A stretch of 64,000 bases of DNA from Thiohalocapsa halophila (GTDB lineage: Bacteria; Pseudomonadota; Gammaproteobacteria; Chromatiales; Chromatiaceae), in contig NZ_NRRV01000019.1 in assembly GCF_016583825.1 (NCBI RefSeq), positions 1 through 64,000 of the forward strand, given 5' to 3'. Below, piece after piece: positions 10,021 to 18,051 of this stretch. Every line of letters begins with the position of its first letter. Position 1 is the first letter of the stretch. The notes under the pieces were generated by a model. That model saw nothing but the letters and a program-made list of their open reading frames with translations, did not search any database and was not told where the DNA came from. The translations under genes were made by a program, and so were the position numbers.

Positions 10021-10399
10021 GATCGGCGGGGCCCTCGTCGGACGTCTTCGGGCGGGCGGCCAGCAGCTCGTCGAGACCCACGCTCACGGTGCGCGGCTCG
10101 TGCATCCGGAACACGGCGAAGACCTTCTCGGTGCGGGCGTCGGAGGCGACGAAGTCCTGGTAGGCGGCGGTGAGCAGCGCGGCATAGCGCTCGAAGCGGG
10201 CCGTGGGCTCGGCGGGGGTCTCGTCTTCGGCGTCCAGGTAGTCGTGGAAGCGCTGCAGGATGTGCAGCCGGTTCACGTGCACGACGGCCGGGTCGTAGGG
10301 CACGGCGAAAAAGGTCAGGAAGTCCTCGGCGCTTTCCAGCTCCTCGAGGGCGTCCTCGAAGTCGTCCAGGGTTTGGGGCGGGATGGCGGTGGCGGTCAT
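10010..10399 (-). CDS. nifW: Nitrogenase-stabilizing/protective protein NifW
   Basis: NifW binds the MoFe protein during assembly and helps protect it from oxygen. The 129-residue product carries the family signature: LEELESAEDFLTFFAVPYDP, VVHVNRLHILQRFHDYL, and AYQDFVASDARTEKVFAVFR. I chose the ATG at 10399 because TGGAGA lies just upstream and the family N-terminus begins here; the frame stays open further upstream without family similarity. It overlaps nifZ by 11 bases. Confidence 0.93.
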   Translation of the reverse strand: MTATAIPPQTLDDFEDALEELESAEDFLTFFAVPYDPAVVHVNRLHILQRFHDYLDAEDETPAEPTARFERYAALLTAAYQDFVASDARTEKVFAVFRMHEPRTVSVGLDELLAARPKTSDEGPADHAS

Positions 10400-10470
10400 G
10401 GCGTTCTCCAGGCGGCGGTTGCGGGCTGTGCTCGGGCGTCGATGCGTTGCGACTTGGCTGCTGAGGGCGG

Positions 10471-11070
10471 CTATGAGGGCTCGGTCTGCGAAGTTGGCGC
10501 TTGCGGCTTCTCGCTTTGCTGCGAGGCACGGATCCAGCGGACCTTGCCGCCACTGGCGGCGGCCTGCTCGCGGGCCAGGGCGTCGTCGGCCCAGCGCAGC
10601 AGGACCGCGGCGCCGAGGCGGTCTTTTTGGTCGAAGGCAACCGTGCGCTCCAGGCGTGCGCGGGCCTCGGCGGGGCGGTTCAGGCGCAGCAGCAGGTAGC
10701 CGGTCCCCTTGAGCGCCAGCAGCAGGAAGCGCGTCATGGGCATGGACTGCTGCACGGCGTGGCCGAAGCGCGCATCGTCGAGCCGGCGCCAGTCCTCGTC
10801 GATGCCGAGCTCGCGGGCCGCGGCGGCGATGCAGCGCTCGGCCACGGCGAGGGCGTCCTCGCAGCGGTGGCGGTAGAAGAAGAAGCGGTACTGGGCCACC
10901 AGCACGCTCAAGTCGTCCGGCGCCAGAAACCGGGCGCGCGCCAGGCATTGCTCGGCGCCGTCGGCGTCCTCGGCGTAGCGCTCGGATGCCTCTTCGATGA
11001 GCGCGGCGACAGGCGCCGGCAGCGCGCGCTCGAAGTACATCTCGTCGACGGTGATGTCGAGTAAATCCAT
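10471..11070 (-). CDS. TPR-like protein of unknown function inside the nif operon
   Basis: This is a 199-residue cytoplasmic protein beginning MDLLDITVDEMYFERALPAP. The sequence reads as helical pairs typical of tetratricopeptide repeats: the segment around YAEDADGAEQCLARARFLAP, the segment around YRFFFYRHRCEDALAVAERC, and YLLLRLNRPAEARARLERTV. There is no signal peptide and no metal-binding cluster. It sits between nifV (26 bases) and nifW (71 bases), a position occupied by other genes or none in the classical nifV-nifW order. Co-transcription suggests a role in nitrogenase assembly as a scaffold or chaperone, but that is inference only. Confidence 0.75.
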   Translation of the reverse strand: MDLLDITVDEMYFERALPAPVAALIEEASERYAEDADGAEQCLARARFLAPDDLSVLVAQYRFFFYRHRCEDALAVAERCIAAAARELGIDEDWRRLDDARFGHAVQQSMPMTRFLLLALKGTGYLLLRLNRPAEARARLERTVAFDQKDRLGAAVLLRWADDALAREQAAASGGKVRWIRASQQSEKPQAPTSQTEPS

Positions 11071-11096
11071 GCTGCACAGGTACCGGGTGGGCGACC

Positions 11097-12311
11097 TCAG
11101 ACGGCGTCCGCGGCGGGCTCGGCGGCGGTGCTGTCGCCCATGCACACCGGCGTGCTGGCCGCCAGCTCGTCAAGGAAGCGGCGCAGGTCATCGCCCTGCG
11201 GCGAATGCTTGGTTTGTGTCACGAAGCGGCGCACCAGGGGCAGCAGCCGCTCGGCCTGGCCGTCGTCGATGGCGGTGGCCAACTGCTCGGCATAGGCCAT
11301 CTGCACGGCATGGCGGCCGGAGTGCTTGCCGAGCACCATGCGGTGGCGGCGGCCCACCTCCGCGGGGTCGATGCCCTGGTAGTTCTCGGGATCCTTGAGC
11401 AGGCCGTCCACGTGGATGCCGGCCTCGTGGGTGAAGGCGCCGTCGCCCACCAGGCTCTTGTGCCAGGCCACCGGATGGCCGGAGGCGGTGGCGACGAGCT
11501 TGGACAGGGCCTCGAAGCGGGTCAGGTCCACGCCGGTGTCGAGCTGGTGGACGTGGCGCAGGCCGACCACGACCTCCTCCAGTGCGGCATTGCCGGCGCG
11601 CTCGCCCATGCCGTGGACGGTGGTGTTGACGTGCGTCGCGCCGCCGCGCACCGCGGCGAGCGTATTGGCGGTGGCGAGCCCGAGGTCGTCGTGGGCGTGC
11701 ATCTCGACCTCGCAGCTGCAGCCGGAGGCAAGGTCGCGGATGCGCTCGCAGGTGCCGAAGGGGTCCAACAGGCCCACGGTGTCGGCGAAGCGCACCCGCC
11801 GCGCGCCGGCCCGCTGCGCGGCCTCCGCCACTTGCTTGAGGAAGTCCGGATCGGCGCGGGAGGCGTCCTCCATGCCGACGCCGACGTCGAGCCCCAGCTC
11901 CAGCGCCGTCGGCACCAGCCGAGCGACCTGCGCCAGCACCCAGTCGCGGTCGCGGCCGAGCTTGCGCGCGATCTGCTGGTCCGACACCGGCATGGACAGA
12001 TCCACCAGGGCCACGCCTAGGTCGCGGCAGGCGGCGATGTCCGCCGGCAGCATGCGCGCCCAGACCATGAGCCGGGCGCCGAGGCCCAAATCGGCGGTGG
12101 CGCGGATGGCCTCGCGCTCCTCCTCGCCCATGCTCGGGATGCCGACTTCCAGCTCGGGCACGCCGAGGGCGTCCAGCCCGCGGGCGATGGCGAGCTTCTC
12201 CTCCAGCGAGAAGGCCACGCCCGCCGACTGCTCGCCGTCGCGCAGCGTGGTGTCGTTGATGGCGATCAGCGTGCGCGGCTTGGGGCGGGTGGTGGCGGCT
12301 TCGGTCTGCAT
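11097..12311 (-). CDS. nifV: Homocitrate synthase NifV
   Basis: NifV condenses acetyl-CoA with 2-oxoglutarate to homocitrate, the organic ligand of the FeMo cofactor. The 404-residue protein is a DRE-TIM metallolyase: the opening motif [20 protein letters not shown] supplies the catalytic Arg and metal-binding Asp, [20 protein letters not shown] supplies the metal-binding HxH, and [14 protein letters not shown] closes the active site. I chose the ATG at 12311 ([20 protein letters not shown]) because GGAG lies nine bases upstream. A longer frame from 12440 adds 43 residues without family similarity. It is the first visible gene of the leftward nif operon; nifU and nifS, usual upstream partners, are absent. 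Confidence 0.95.
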   Translation of the reverse strand: MQTEAATTRPKPRTLIAINDTTLRDGEQSAGVAFSLEEKLAIARGLDALGVPELEVGIPSMGEEEREAIRATADLGLGARLMVWARMLPADIAACRDLGVALVDLSMPVSDQQIARKLGRDRDWVLAQVARLVPTALELGLDVGVGMEDASRADPDFLKQVAEAAQRAGARRVRFADTVGLLDPFGTCERIRDLASGCSCEVEMHAHDDLGLATANTLAAVRGGATHVNTTVHGMGERAGNAALEEVVVGLRHVHQLDTGVDLTRFEALSKLVATASGHPVAWHKSLVGDGAFTHEAGIHVDGLLKDPENYQGIDPAEVGRRHRMVLGKHSGRHAVQMAYAEQLATAIDDGQAERLLPLVRRFVTQTKHSPQGDDLRRFLDELAASTPVCMGDSTAAEPAADAV

Positions 12312-12340
12312 CGGCCTGCTCCACAAAGGTGTTGCAGCGA

Positions 12341-12357
12341 TGCAAAGCAAATGACAG
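12341..12357 (-). promoter_or_regulatory. Weak sigma54 (-24/-12) promoter candidate for nifV
   Basis: Read on the minus strand, the site is TGTCATT, four bases, then TTGCA. The -12 half is perfect but the -24 half has GT in place of the near-invariant GG. It lies about 30 bases before the nifV start, which would give a leader of about 20 bases containing the GGAG. A TGT-N10-ACG near-match to a NifA site lies upstream. Position supports it, sequence only partly. Confidence 0.3.
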
Positions 12358-12488
12358 GCCAGCGTGGAAGACGCATGAGAATCAATCGCTTGTGGGCGCA
12401 GGTGCGTCGCGGGCTGCGGGCTTTGCGACAGCGCCGACAACCGCTTGTCGGGGATGCGACGTAGGGCCGGCTGACGTCGGGCGCGGGA

Positions 12489-12959
12489 TCAGTCGGGCAG
12501 CCAGTTATGGTCGAGGATCTGCTCGGCGGTCCAGGGGCAGACCTCGGGTAGGTCTTCGAGCCCGGTTTCGGCAGACGCTTGCGCGAAAGCATCGTCCCAA
12601 GCGTCTGTCCACCACTCCGCATCGCGCAGCGATGCCTGCAAGCTCGGCGTTCGGCGGAGCCGCCGCTCGATACCGCGCCGCTGGTTGCGAATGGTAAGCC
12701 GCCAGCTTCGACCCCGGCGCTGCGGCTGATGCTGCCACTTGATCAGATGCGTCAGCAGCACCGCCATGCGGCTCGCCAGCTCCCGCTGCTCACTCCTGGC
12801 CACGTCCTCGATCTCGTCCGCGATGTGCTCGATGTCCAGCTCGTCGAAGCGTCCGGCACGCAGCAGCGCCACCTGGCGGTGCGCCCAAGCGATGACGTCG
12901 GCCTCGTAGTGCGCGGCTGGCTCGCCGGGATGCTCGGCGACGCGATCGTCGGGCTTCAT
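12489..12959 (-). CDS. DUF29 family protein
   Basis: The 156-residue protein matches the DUF29 family, small helical proteins that are often multi-copy in cyanobacteria and sulfur bacteria. Diagnostic stretches are HYEADVIAWAHRQVALLRAG, FDELDIEHIADEIEDVARSE, the KWQHQPQRRGRSW segment and the C-terminal WTAEQILDHNWLPD. Function is unknown. It lies upstream of nifV on the same strand with a 177-base gap that includes a promoter candidate, so it is probably a separate unit. Confidence 0.85.
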   Translation of the reverse strand: MKPDDRVAEHPGEPAAHYEADVIAWAHRQVALLRAGRFDELDIEHIADEIEDVARSEQRELASRMAVLLTHLIKWQHQPQRRGRSWRLTIRNQRRGIERRLRRTPSLQASLRDAEWWTDAWDDAFAQASAETGLEDLPEVCPWTAEQILDHNWLPD

Positions 12960-13051
12960 GGCGGGTATGGGGGCTGCAGCGGCTTGCGGTGCGCTCCAGT
13001 CTAGTCGATGCGCGGCCAGGTGTCAGATACGTGTATGCAAGGACGGCTGGC

Positions 13052-13915
13052 TCAATCCCTCAGCAATGCTTGCACCAGCCGCGACATCCGCCGGTGATGG
13101 CTGCCCTCCCAATAGCTGCGTCCGCAGCCGGGGCAGCGCCAGAAACGATCCTGGTGCGCCAGCACGCCGGGCGGCAAGTCGGGCAGGTCCGCGGGGTCAG
13201 CGAGCTCGATGGGGGTGTTGCAGCAGGTGCAGCGGGTGAAGGGGGCGGCGGCCCCTTGCAGCTGCAGCCGCTGGATCAGGCCCCGCAGCTGGGTGTCCAC
13301 GGGGGCCTGCGGCACCTCCAGTGCATGGGTCAGGCCGGGGCGCTCCAGCAGCTCGCGGTCGCGGGTGAGCAGGATGCGGTGCTCGTCCCGGGCGAGCTGC
13401 ACCAGCGCGTCATCCCCGGGGTCCGCACCGGTGGCATCCTGGGCCAGGACGGTGTCGAAGCCCAGCAGCCGCAGCCGCCGGCCGAGCTTGCCCAGGTGGG
13501 CGTCGCAGACGAACCGGGGCTCGCGCAGGGGCTCGTCGTGCAAGCGCAGCAATGGCGCGACGTCGAAGGCCTCGAACACCGGGTACAGGCTGACGCGGGC
13601 GCCGTCGTGCAAGGTAGCCTCAAGCGCCGCGCTTTGGCCATCGAGCAGCACCAGCTCCACGGCGCTCGGCGGGATATCCAGCTTGTCCAGCAATGCCGCC
13701 ACCGTCAGCGGCGGCGTGAACCGCACCGGTATGTCCCGCTGGCGCCATTGCTCGGGCAGGTGCTCGTTGAGCTCGGCATAGCAGCGCAGGGTCGCGCAGG
13801 CGGGTCCGGCGCCGAGGCCCGTGTCGGAGCCGGCCCCTGCGGCGTCGTCGCCCGCGATGCTCCCGTCGGCGAATGCTGTTGGGCGGCCGGTGGCTGTCCC
13901 CAATTGCTCGGGCAT
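13052..13915 (-). CDS. Mut7-C ubiquitin-like/RNase domain protein
   Basis: This 287-residue protein joins two domains. From about residue 40 there is a ThiS/MoaD-like beta-grasp fold (ATLRCYAELNEHLPEQW, LLDKLDIPPSAVELVLLDG). From about residue 130 there is a Mut7-C PIN-like nuclease (FVCDAHLGKLGRRLRLLGFD, DDALVQLARDEHRILLTRDR, a GADPGDD acidic motif) ending in a four-cysteine zinc ribbon (RCTCCNTPIEL and RCPGCGRSYWEGSHHRRM). Family members are thought to be ribonucleases; substrates are unknown. The first 40 residues are low-complexity and may be untranslated, but no better start codon is visible. Its ATG shares two bases with the ATG of the divergent M48 protease gene. Confidence 0.85.
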   Translation of the reverse strand: MPEQLGTATGRPTAFADGSIAGDDAAGAGSDTGLGAGPACATLRCYAELNEHLPEQWRQRDIPVRFTPPLTVAALLDKLDIPPSAVELVLLDGQSAALEATLHDGARVSLYPVFEAFDVAPLLRLHDEPLREPRFVCDAHLGKLGRRLRLLGFDTVLAQDATGADPGDDALVQLARDEHRILLTRDRELLERPGLTHALEVPQAPVDTQLRGLIQRLQLQGAAAPFTRCTCCNTPIELADPADLPDLPPGVLAHQDRFWRCPGCGRSYWEGSHHRRMSRLVQALLRD

Positions 13916-14864
13916 GGATCAAGAACGCTTACAAGCACACCGATGGGTCAACGGGCTGCAGTCGGCGCTGCTGGTGGCGACACTGGCGGCACTCCTCGGC
14001 TTGCTGGCGTGGATCATCGGCGGCGGCCTGCTGGCGGTGCTCGCGCTGGCGATGGTGACCGGGCTCTTTCTGGCCAACCCGGCGGCCTCGCCGCGGCTGG
14101 TGACCCTGCTCTATCCGGGCCGGCTGCTGCACCCGAGCGAAGCACCGCAGCAATACGCACTGGTGCGAGAGCTCGCCCGCCGCGCCGGACTGCCCGAGGT
14201 CCCCCAACTCTATTACATCCCCTCCAGCGTGATGAACGCCTTCGCCACCGGCGACCGCGACGATGCGCTGGTGGCGGTGTCCGACGGCCTCTTGCGGCGG
14301 CTGGACCTGCGCGAGCAGGCGGGCGTGCTGGCCCACGAGATCAGCCATGTCGCCAACGGCGACCTCGCCGTCATGGCCTTCGCCGACCTGGTGAGCCGGG
14401 TGGCCGGTGTCTTTGGTCTGTTGGGGCAGATTCTGTTCCTGCTGAGCTTGCCGGCCGCCTTGCTCACGGGGGCGGACATGCCCTGGCTCGCGCTGCTGAT
14501 CCTGCTGGCGGCGCCCACCGTCAGCGCCCTGGTGCAACTGGCCCTGTCGCGCAATCGCGAGTACGAGGCGGACCTCGCCGCCGCCGAGCTCACCGGCGAC
14601 CCGGCGGGCCTCGCCTCCGCGCTGGACAAGCTGGAGCGCTACCAGGGCCGGTACTGGGAGCAGATCTTCATGCCCGGCCGCGGCGTGCCGGAGCCCTCGC
14701 TGCTGCGCACCCACCCGGACACGGCGGACCGCGTGCGCCGGCTCATGACGCTGGTGCCGCGGAGCCCGCAGCCGGCCCTGGACCAGGCCGGTCCCGCTGC
14801 GCGGCGCCCGCCGCCGGCCGAGCCCCTGCCGCCGCGCTGGCGCCCGCCGGGGCTTTGGTACTGA
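13914..14864 (+). CDS. M48 family zinc metalloprotease, HtpX-like membrane protein
   Basis: This 316-residue protein has two N-terminal membrane segments ([20 protein letters not shown] and the following GGGLLAVLALAMVTGLFLAN), a cytoplasmic [10 protein letters not shown] zinc-binding motif ([18 protein letters not shown]), further membrane segments (VFGLLGQILFLLSLPAAL, WLALLILLAAPTVSALVQL), and the third zinc ligand Glu in NREYEADLAAAEL. HtpX-type proteases degrade misfolded membrane proteins. It is related to, but distinct from, the second HtpX at 58800-59672. The ATG at 13914 overlaps the start codon of the divergent Mut7-C gene; no Shine-Dalgarno is evident. Confidence 0.88.
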   Translation: MDQERLQAHRWVNGLQSALLVATLAALLGLLAWIIGGGLLAVLALAMVTGLFLANPAASPRLVTLLYPGRLLHPSEAPQQYALVRELARRAGLPEVPQLYYIPSSVMNAFATGDRDDALVAVSDGLLRRLDLREQAGVLAHEISHVANGDLAVMAFADLVSRVAGVFGLLGQILFLLSLPAALLTGADMPWLALLILLAAPTVSALVQLALSRNREYEADLAAAELTGDPAGLASALDKLERYQGRYWEQIFMPGRGVPEPSLLRTHPDTADRVRRLMTLVPRSPQPALDQAGPAARRPPPAEPLPPRWRPPGLWY

Positions 14865-15032
14865 GGGCCTTCCCGGGGTTCAGGCCGGCGTTCAGGCCGG
14901 CGGTCAGTCAAAGGCTGTTGATCGCGGCGCGATGCGTTCGAGTATGGACTCGGTGCTGGGGGTTATCGGCCGCAGCGCCGTGAATCCGCCGTGCCTGCGC
15001 AAGCGGGCCCCGCCGACGCCCGGGAGCGCGCT

Positions 15033-15187
15033 GGGACACCGGCGAGACGAACCCCTTGGGCTTCAGCGCCGGCACCGAGGTTCGGGCGCCTTGGAGGACG
15101 TGCTCGGGCTCGCGGTCGATCCACACCGGGCAGGGGCACTTGCGCAGCAGGTACATGTCGGTGCTGGCGAAGAGCCCGCTTCTGTCG
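15033..15187 (-). pseudogene. Collapsed copy of the neighbouring universal stress protein gene
   Basis: The minus strand reads SGLFASTDMYLLRKCPCPVW plus IDREPE and then directly HVLQGARTSVPALKPKGFVS. These two segments match residues around 140 and the C-terminus of the tandem USP gene at 15626-16606, where they are about 500 bases apart. The copy therefore lost everything between them, with the junction near 15110-15116, where both parental segments share a short GC-rich stretch. Its upstream end is replaced by a family B repeat element. The surrounding gap 14865-15397 contains nothing else that I can support. Confidence 0.8.
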
Positions 15188-15397
15188 GGCCTCCTGGCGT
15201 CGGCACCGACCTACAGGTTGCCGTGTTGCGTGTGGGTGCGCTCGATTGGCCCTGGCCGTCATCTGCAACATCCCTCCATGCGATTGCCTGATTTCATTCG
15301 GCTGTCGGTAAGCTCTCGGCGACGCGCTCGGGATCATTGTCCGCGCGCGGCGCGCGTCTCTTCGACCGCCAGCGCCAGCGCTGCCCCGGCCTCAAGA

Positions 15398-15568
15398 TTA
15401 GAGCGTGCGCGCTTGAGCGACCAGTGATCGGGCACTCGCCTGATCCCGAATGCCGCGAAGGCGCAGGCTTTCTTCGATGATCGATGCGATCGAGCGCTTC
15501 TGCCTGGCCGCGGTCTCCTTCAAGGCACGGTGCAGAGCGGCTTTGAGCGTGATGGTCAGGCGACTCAT
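15398..15568 (-). pseudogene. Ribbon-helix-helix antitoxin, probably frameshifted near its end
   Basis: The 56-residue frame MSRLTITLKAALHRALKETA, then ARQKRSIASIIEESLRLRGI, is a ribbon-helix-helix DNA-binding domain of the antitoxin type. It stops with TAA at 15398. If one base is skipped there, the next frame continues NLEAGAALALAVEETRAARG to a TGA near 15333, which is how such antitoxins usually end (ALALAVEETRAAR). I therefore read it as a one-base frameshift. No toxin gene follows downstream. A truncated protein could still bind DNA. Confidence 0.65.
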
Positions 15569-15625
15569 GTCAGGTATCCGGTGTGAAGCATACGAACCGA
15601 GTCGCTGGAGAGCATCGAAGGCGCG

Positions 15626-16606
15626 CTACGCGAACGGCCCGAGCACCGGTGACACGAAGCCCTCGGGCTTCAGCGCCAGCACCGAGGTCTGGGCGCCCTG
15701 GAGCACGTCCTCTGCGGTGGTGCCGATGAAGAGGCCCGGCTCGCGCGGGCGGCTCAGGGTGGCGAGGACGAGGAGATCGCTGCCGAGCGCGCCCGCCTGT
15801 TGCAGCACCGTCGCCGCCGGCTCGCCGCAGACGAGGTGGGTGTCGCCGCCGTTCAGCCGGGCACGGTAGTCGGCGGCAAGCTCGGAGAGCGCCGCATCGT
15901 GCTCGCGCTCCAGCAGGCCGAGGACATCGGCGCGCTGCGCATTGTGGTCCACCGGGCCGGCCCCGGGGAGACTGCCGTCGAAGGGGGCCTGCCAGGCGTG
16001 CACCACGTCGAGCGCTGCGCCGTCGAGCCCCGCGATGGCCGCCGCCGTCTCGAGGATGGTCCTGTTCAGCGGCCGGCTGTCCGGCTGGGTTGCGTCCACC
16101 GCGGCGAGCACCCGGGTGCAGCGCGGGTCTGCGGCGGCGTCCGAGGGCTGTGCCGGCTGCCGTGGCTCGGCCTGCTCGGGCTCGCGGTCGATCCAGACCG
16201 GGCAGGGGCACTTGCGCAGCAGGTGCATATCGGTGCTGGCGAAGAGCCCGCGGCTGCTCGGGCGCTCGCGCGCCGGCTTGATGACCAGGTCGTGCCCGTC
16301 GCGCTGCACCGCCTGGACGACTTCGATGAAGGGCGTGCCGATGTTGACCCGCAGTCGCGGCGGCTGGCCCCGCACCCACTCTTCTGCGAGGTGGGTAAGC
16401 GCCCACAGGCGCTGCTCGCACTGCTGCACGTCGTCGGCAAGCCCGAAGCGCTGCACCAGCTCCGCGCTGATGCCGGACTCGACGGTGACGTCCATGAGCG
16501 TGAGCTTCGCGCCGTGCTCGCGGGCGAGGGCTACCGCGCGCCGGAAGGCCCGGGTGGGGCCGAACTCGCCGTCGGCGAAATAGAGGATATGCTTGAGGGC
16601 TTGCAT
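15626..16606 (-). CDS. Tandem universal stress protein (UspE-like)
   Basis: This 326-residue protein holds two Usp domains. The first starts at MQALKHILYFADGEFGPTRA and includes VIKPARERPSSRGLFASTDM and HLLRKCPCPVWIDREPE. The second starts near CTRVLAAVDATQPDSRPLNR and ends ADVLQGAQTSVLALKPEGFV. The GxTAEDVL segment near the end fits the nucleotide-binding loop of ATP-binding Usp proteins. I chose the ATG at 16606 because it opens the first domain exactly; the frame upstream lacks similarity. A collapsed partial copy lies about 450 bases downstream. Such proteins help survival under stress by poorly known means. Confidence 0.88.
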   Translation of the reverse strand: MQALKHILYFADGEFGPTRAFRRAVALAREHGAKLTLMDVTVESGISAELVQRFGLADDVQQCEQRLWALTHLAEEWVRGQPPRLRVNIGTPFIEVVQAVQRDGHDLVIKPARERPSSRGLFASTDMHLLRKCPCPVWIDREPEQAEPRQPAQPSDAAADPRCTRVLAAVDATQPDSRPLNRTILETAAAIAGLDGAALDVVHAWQAPFDGSLPGAGPVDHNAQRADVLGLLEREHDAALSELAADYRARLNGGDTHLVCGEPAATVLQQAGALGSDLLVLATLSRPREPGLFIGTTAEDVLQGAQTSVLALKPEGFVSPVLGPFA

Positions 16607-16695
16607 GGCAGTGGGTCCGCTCCGGGGGTTGTGGTTTTTGGCCGCTGACGGGTTGTTGGGTTTCGCGAGCGTTATGGGTTGTGGAGCGTAGGGGC

Positions 16696-16839
16696 GTAGG
16701 TCGGGTTGAGCGGCAGCGAAGCCCGACGCCGGCCCACAACGAAAGGCCAGGACGCGTCGGTGCGCCGCAACGACATGTTGTCGTTGCCGCCGTTGCGCGG
16801 CCGATCCCGTCGGGCCTCCGGGCGTCGGCACCGACCTAC
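16696..16839. repeat. REP-like palindrome family B, inverted pair
   Basis: GTAGGTCGGGTTGAGCGGCA plus GCGAAGCCCGACGCC at 16696-16730 is matched in opposite orientation by GTCGGGCCTCCGGGCGTCGG plus CACCGACCTAC at 16809-16839. Relatives occur at 15183-15215 and 32864-33013. They sit between genes, often next to gene ends, which fits a mobile palindromic REP element. Confidence 0.7.
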
Positions 16840-16874
16840 CGGCCGCGGTGTTCGGGGTCGTTGCGTGAATTCGC

Positions 16875-17885
16875 CTACGCCGCCGCGGGCTCGCCGGCCG
16901 GCTCCGCATCCGCCGCCGTCGGCTCGGCGTTGCAGGACACGCCGGCGCCGATCCAGAAGTCCATGTCCTTGTCCAGGAATTCGTCCCAGCGCATGTAGTG
17001 CGAGCCGTCGCAGCTGAAGTTGAGCGCGACGACGCCGTTGAAGATGTTGAGCGACCCCGAGCGGAGGTAAATGTTCTCGTCCATGAATCTGAGCGCCTTG
17101 AAGGACTGGAATACCTCGCCCACGCGCGCGGCCGGGATCTCGGCTTCCTCGGGGTAGTCCCGCTGCGGATAGGCGAGCCGGGTGTCGGGGTTGGTCAGAT
17201 CCTCGAAGTCCAGCACCCGAAAGCGGTAGGGGTCGTCCAGGGACCAGATCGTCGCCCGGGAGCTGGAGAAATGCAGCTTGCCGTGGAAGACGCCGTGGTC
17301 GGTGATGAGCCCCGCGAACAGCGCCAGCACGCTGTCGATGCGGCTGTCCATCAAGCTCTCCACCCGCTGCTGGTAGAAGAGCCCGCCGCGGATGGCCGGG
17401 TCGCCCTTGAGCTGAAGCCATTGGTCCGACTGGCGGTAGAGCTCGCGGGTCAGCGGCAGTTCGCGCAGGTCGAAGTCGGCGCCGAGGAAGCCGAGCAGGC
17501 TGCCGTCGGCGGCGGTGATGCGCTGGATGGCCGTCAGCGACGGGCGGCCCTGATTGCGGCTGAGGTAGGCCGGCGACAGCGAGAACTCGGCACCGGCCAG
17601 GGCCTCGGCCATGTAGGGGCGCTGGCTGCGGTCGCGGTCGTGGTGCTCCGGCATGGGCCCTTGGCGGGAGAAGTTACTGGTCAGTTGGCGGGCGTCCGCG
17701 TCCAGCAGGTAGAGGTACTTGCACGCCGGCAGCTCTGCGAGCGCACGCTCGAGAATCGCTTCCAGTGCGGCCCGCTCGCCCCAGGCCGTGCGGCAGGGTG
17801 CCACCAGCCGGTCCAGCTGGCCGGCGAGCCGGCCCCGGAGCAGCATGCGTTGGCGGGCGATGGCGGCTTGCAGTGCTTCGCTCAT
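16875..17885 (-). CDS. PDC (Cache-like) sensor-domain protein without an output domain
   Basis: The 336-residue protein has an N-terminal helix (LQAAIARQRMLLRGRLAGQL) and then a PDC/dCache ligand-binding fold: AELPACKYLYLLDADARQLT, DRDRSQRPYMAEALAGAEFS and TAADGSLLGFLGADFDLREL. There is no signal peptide, membrane segment, HAMP, kinase, GGDEF or methyl-accepting domain, so it would be a cytoplasmic stand-alone sensor. The C-terminal part from about 180 (FAGLITDHGVFHGKLHFSSS, YMRWDEFLDKDMDFWIGAGV) is not familiar. It lies 166 bases downstream of dabA on the same strand, separated by a strong hairpin. A link to inorganic carbon supply is possible but unproven. Confidence 0.75.
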   Translation of the reverse strand: MSEALQAAIARQRMLLRGRLAGQLDRLVAPCRTAWGERAALEAILERALAELPACKYLYLLDADARQLTSNFSRQGPMPEHHDRDRSQRPYMAEALAGAEFSLSPAYLSRNQGRPSLTAIQRITAADGSLLGFLGADFDLRELPLTRELYRQSDQWLQLKGDPAIRGGLFYQQRVESLMDSRIDSVLALFAGLITDHGVFHGKLHFSSSRATIWSLDDPYRFRVLDFEDLTNPDTRLAYPQRDYPEEAEIPAARVGEVFQSFKALRFMDENIYLRSGSLNIFNGVVALNFSCDGSHYMRWDEFLDKDMDFWIGAGVSCNAEPTAADAEPAGEPAAA

Positions 17886-17985
17886 GGCGGTTACCTCGCG
17901 GTGGTGGTTGGCGGTCGAAAATCGCTATTGGCCTCGAGGGCGGTGCTCGCATCGGGCTGATGCCGTTCTACGCAAGGCCCGCAGG

Positions 17986-18020
17986 GCACCCGGCGCGGGC
18001 ATCGAGCCCGCGCCGGGTGC
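17986..18020. terminator. Perfect 15-base-pair hairpin between dabA and the PDC gene
   Basis: GCACCCGGCGCGGGC, five loop bases ATCGA, then the exact complement GCCCGCGCCGGGTGC. No T-run follows on either strand, so it could be a factor-dependent terminator, an mRNA-stabilising structure at the end of dabBA, or a REP-type element. Confidence 0.5.
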
Positions 18021-18051
18021 AGCCGACTGGAAAGTCGGCGCTCCCAGCCCG

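Noticed and set aside
12401-12470. NifA upstream activator sequence before nifV
   Set aside because: The best candidate is TGT-N10-ACG, which misses the conserved ACA.
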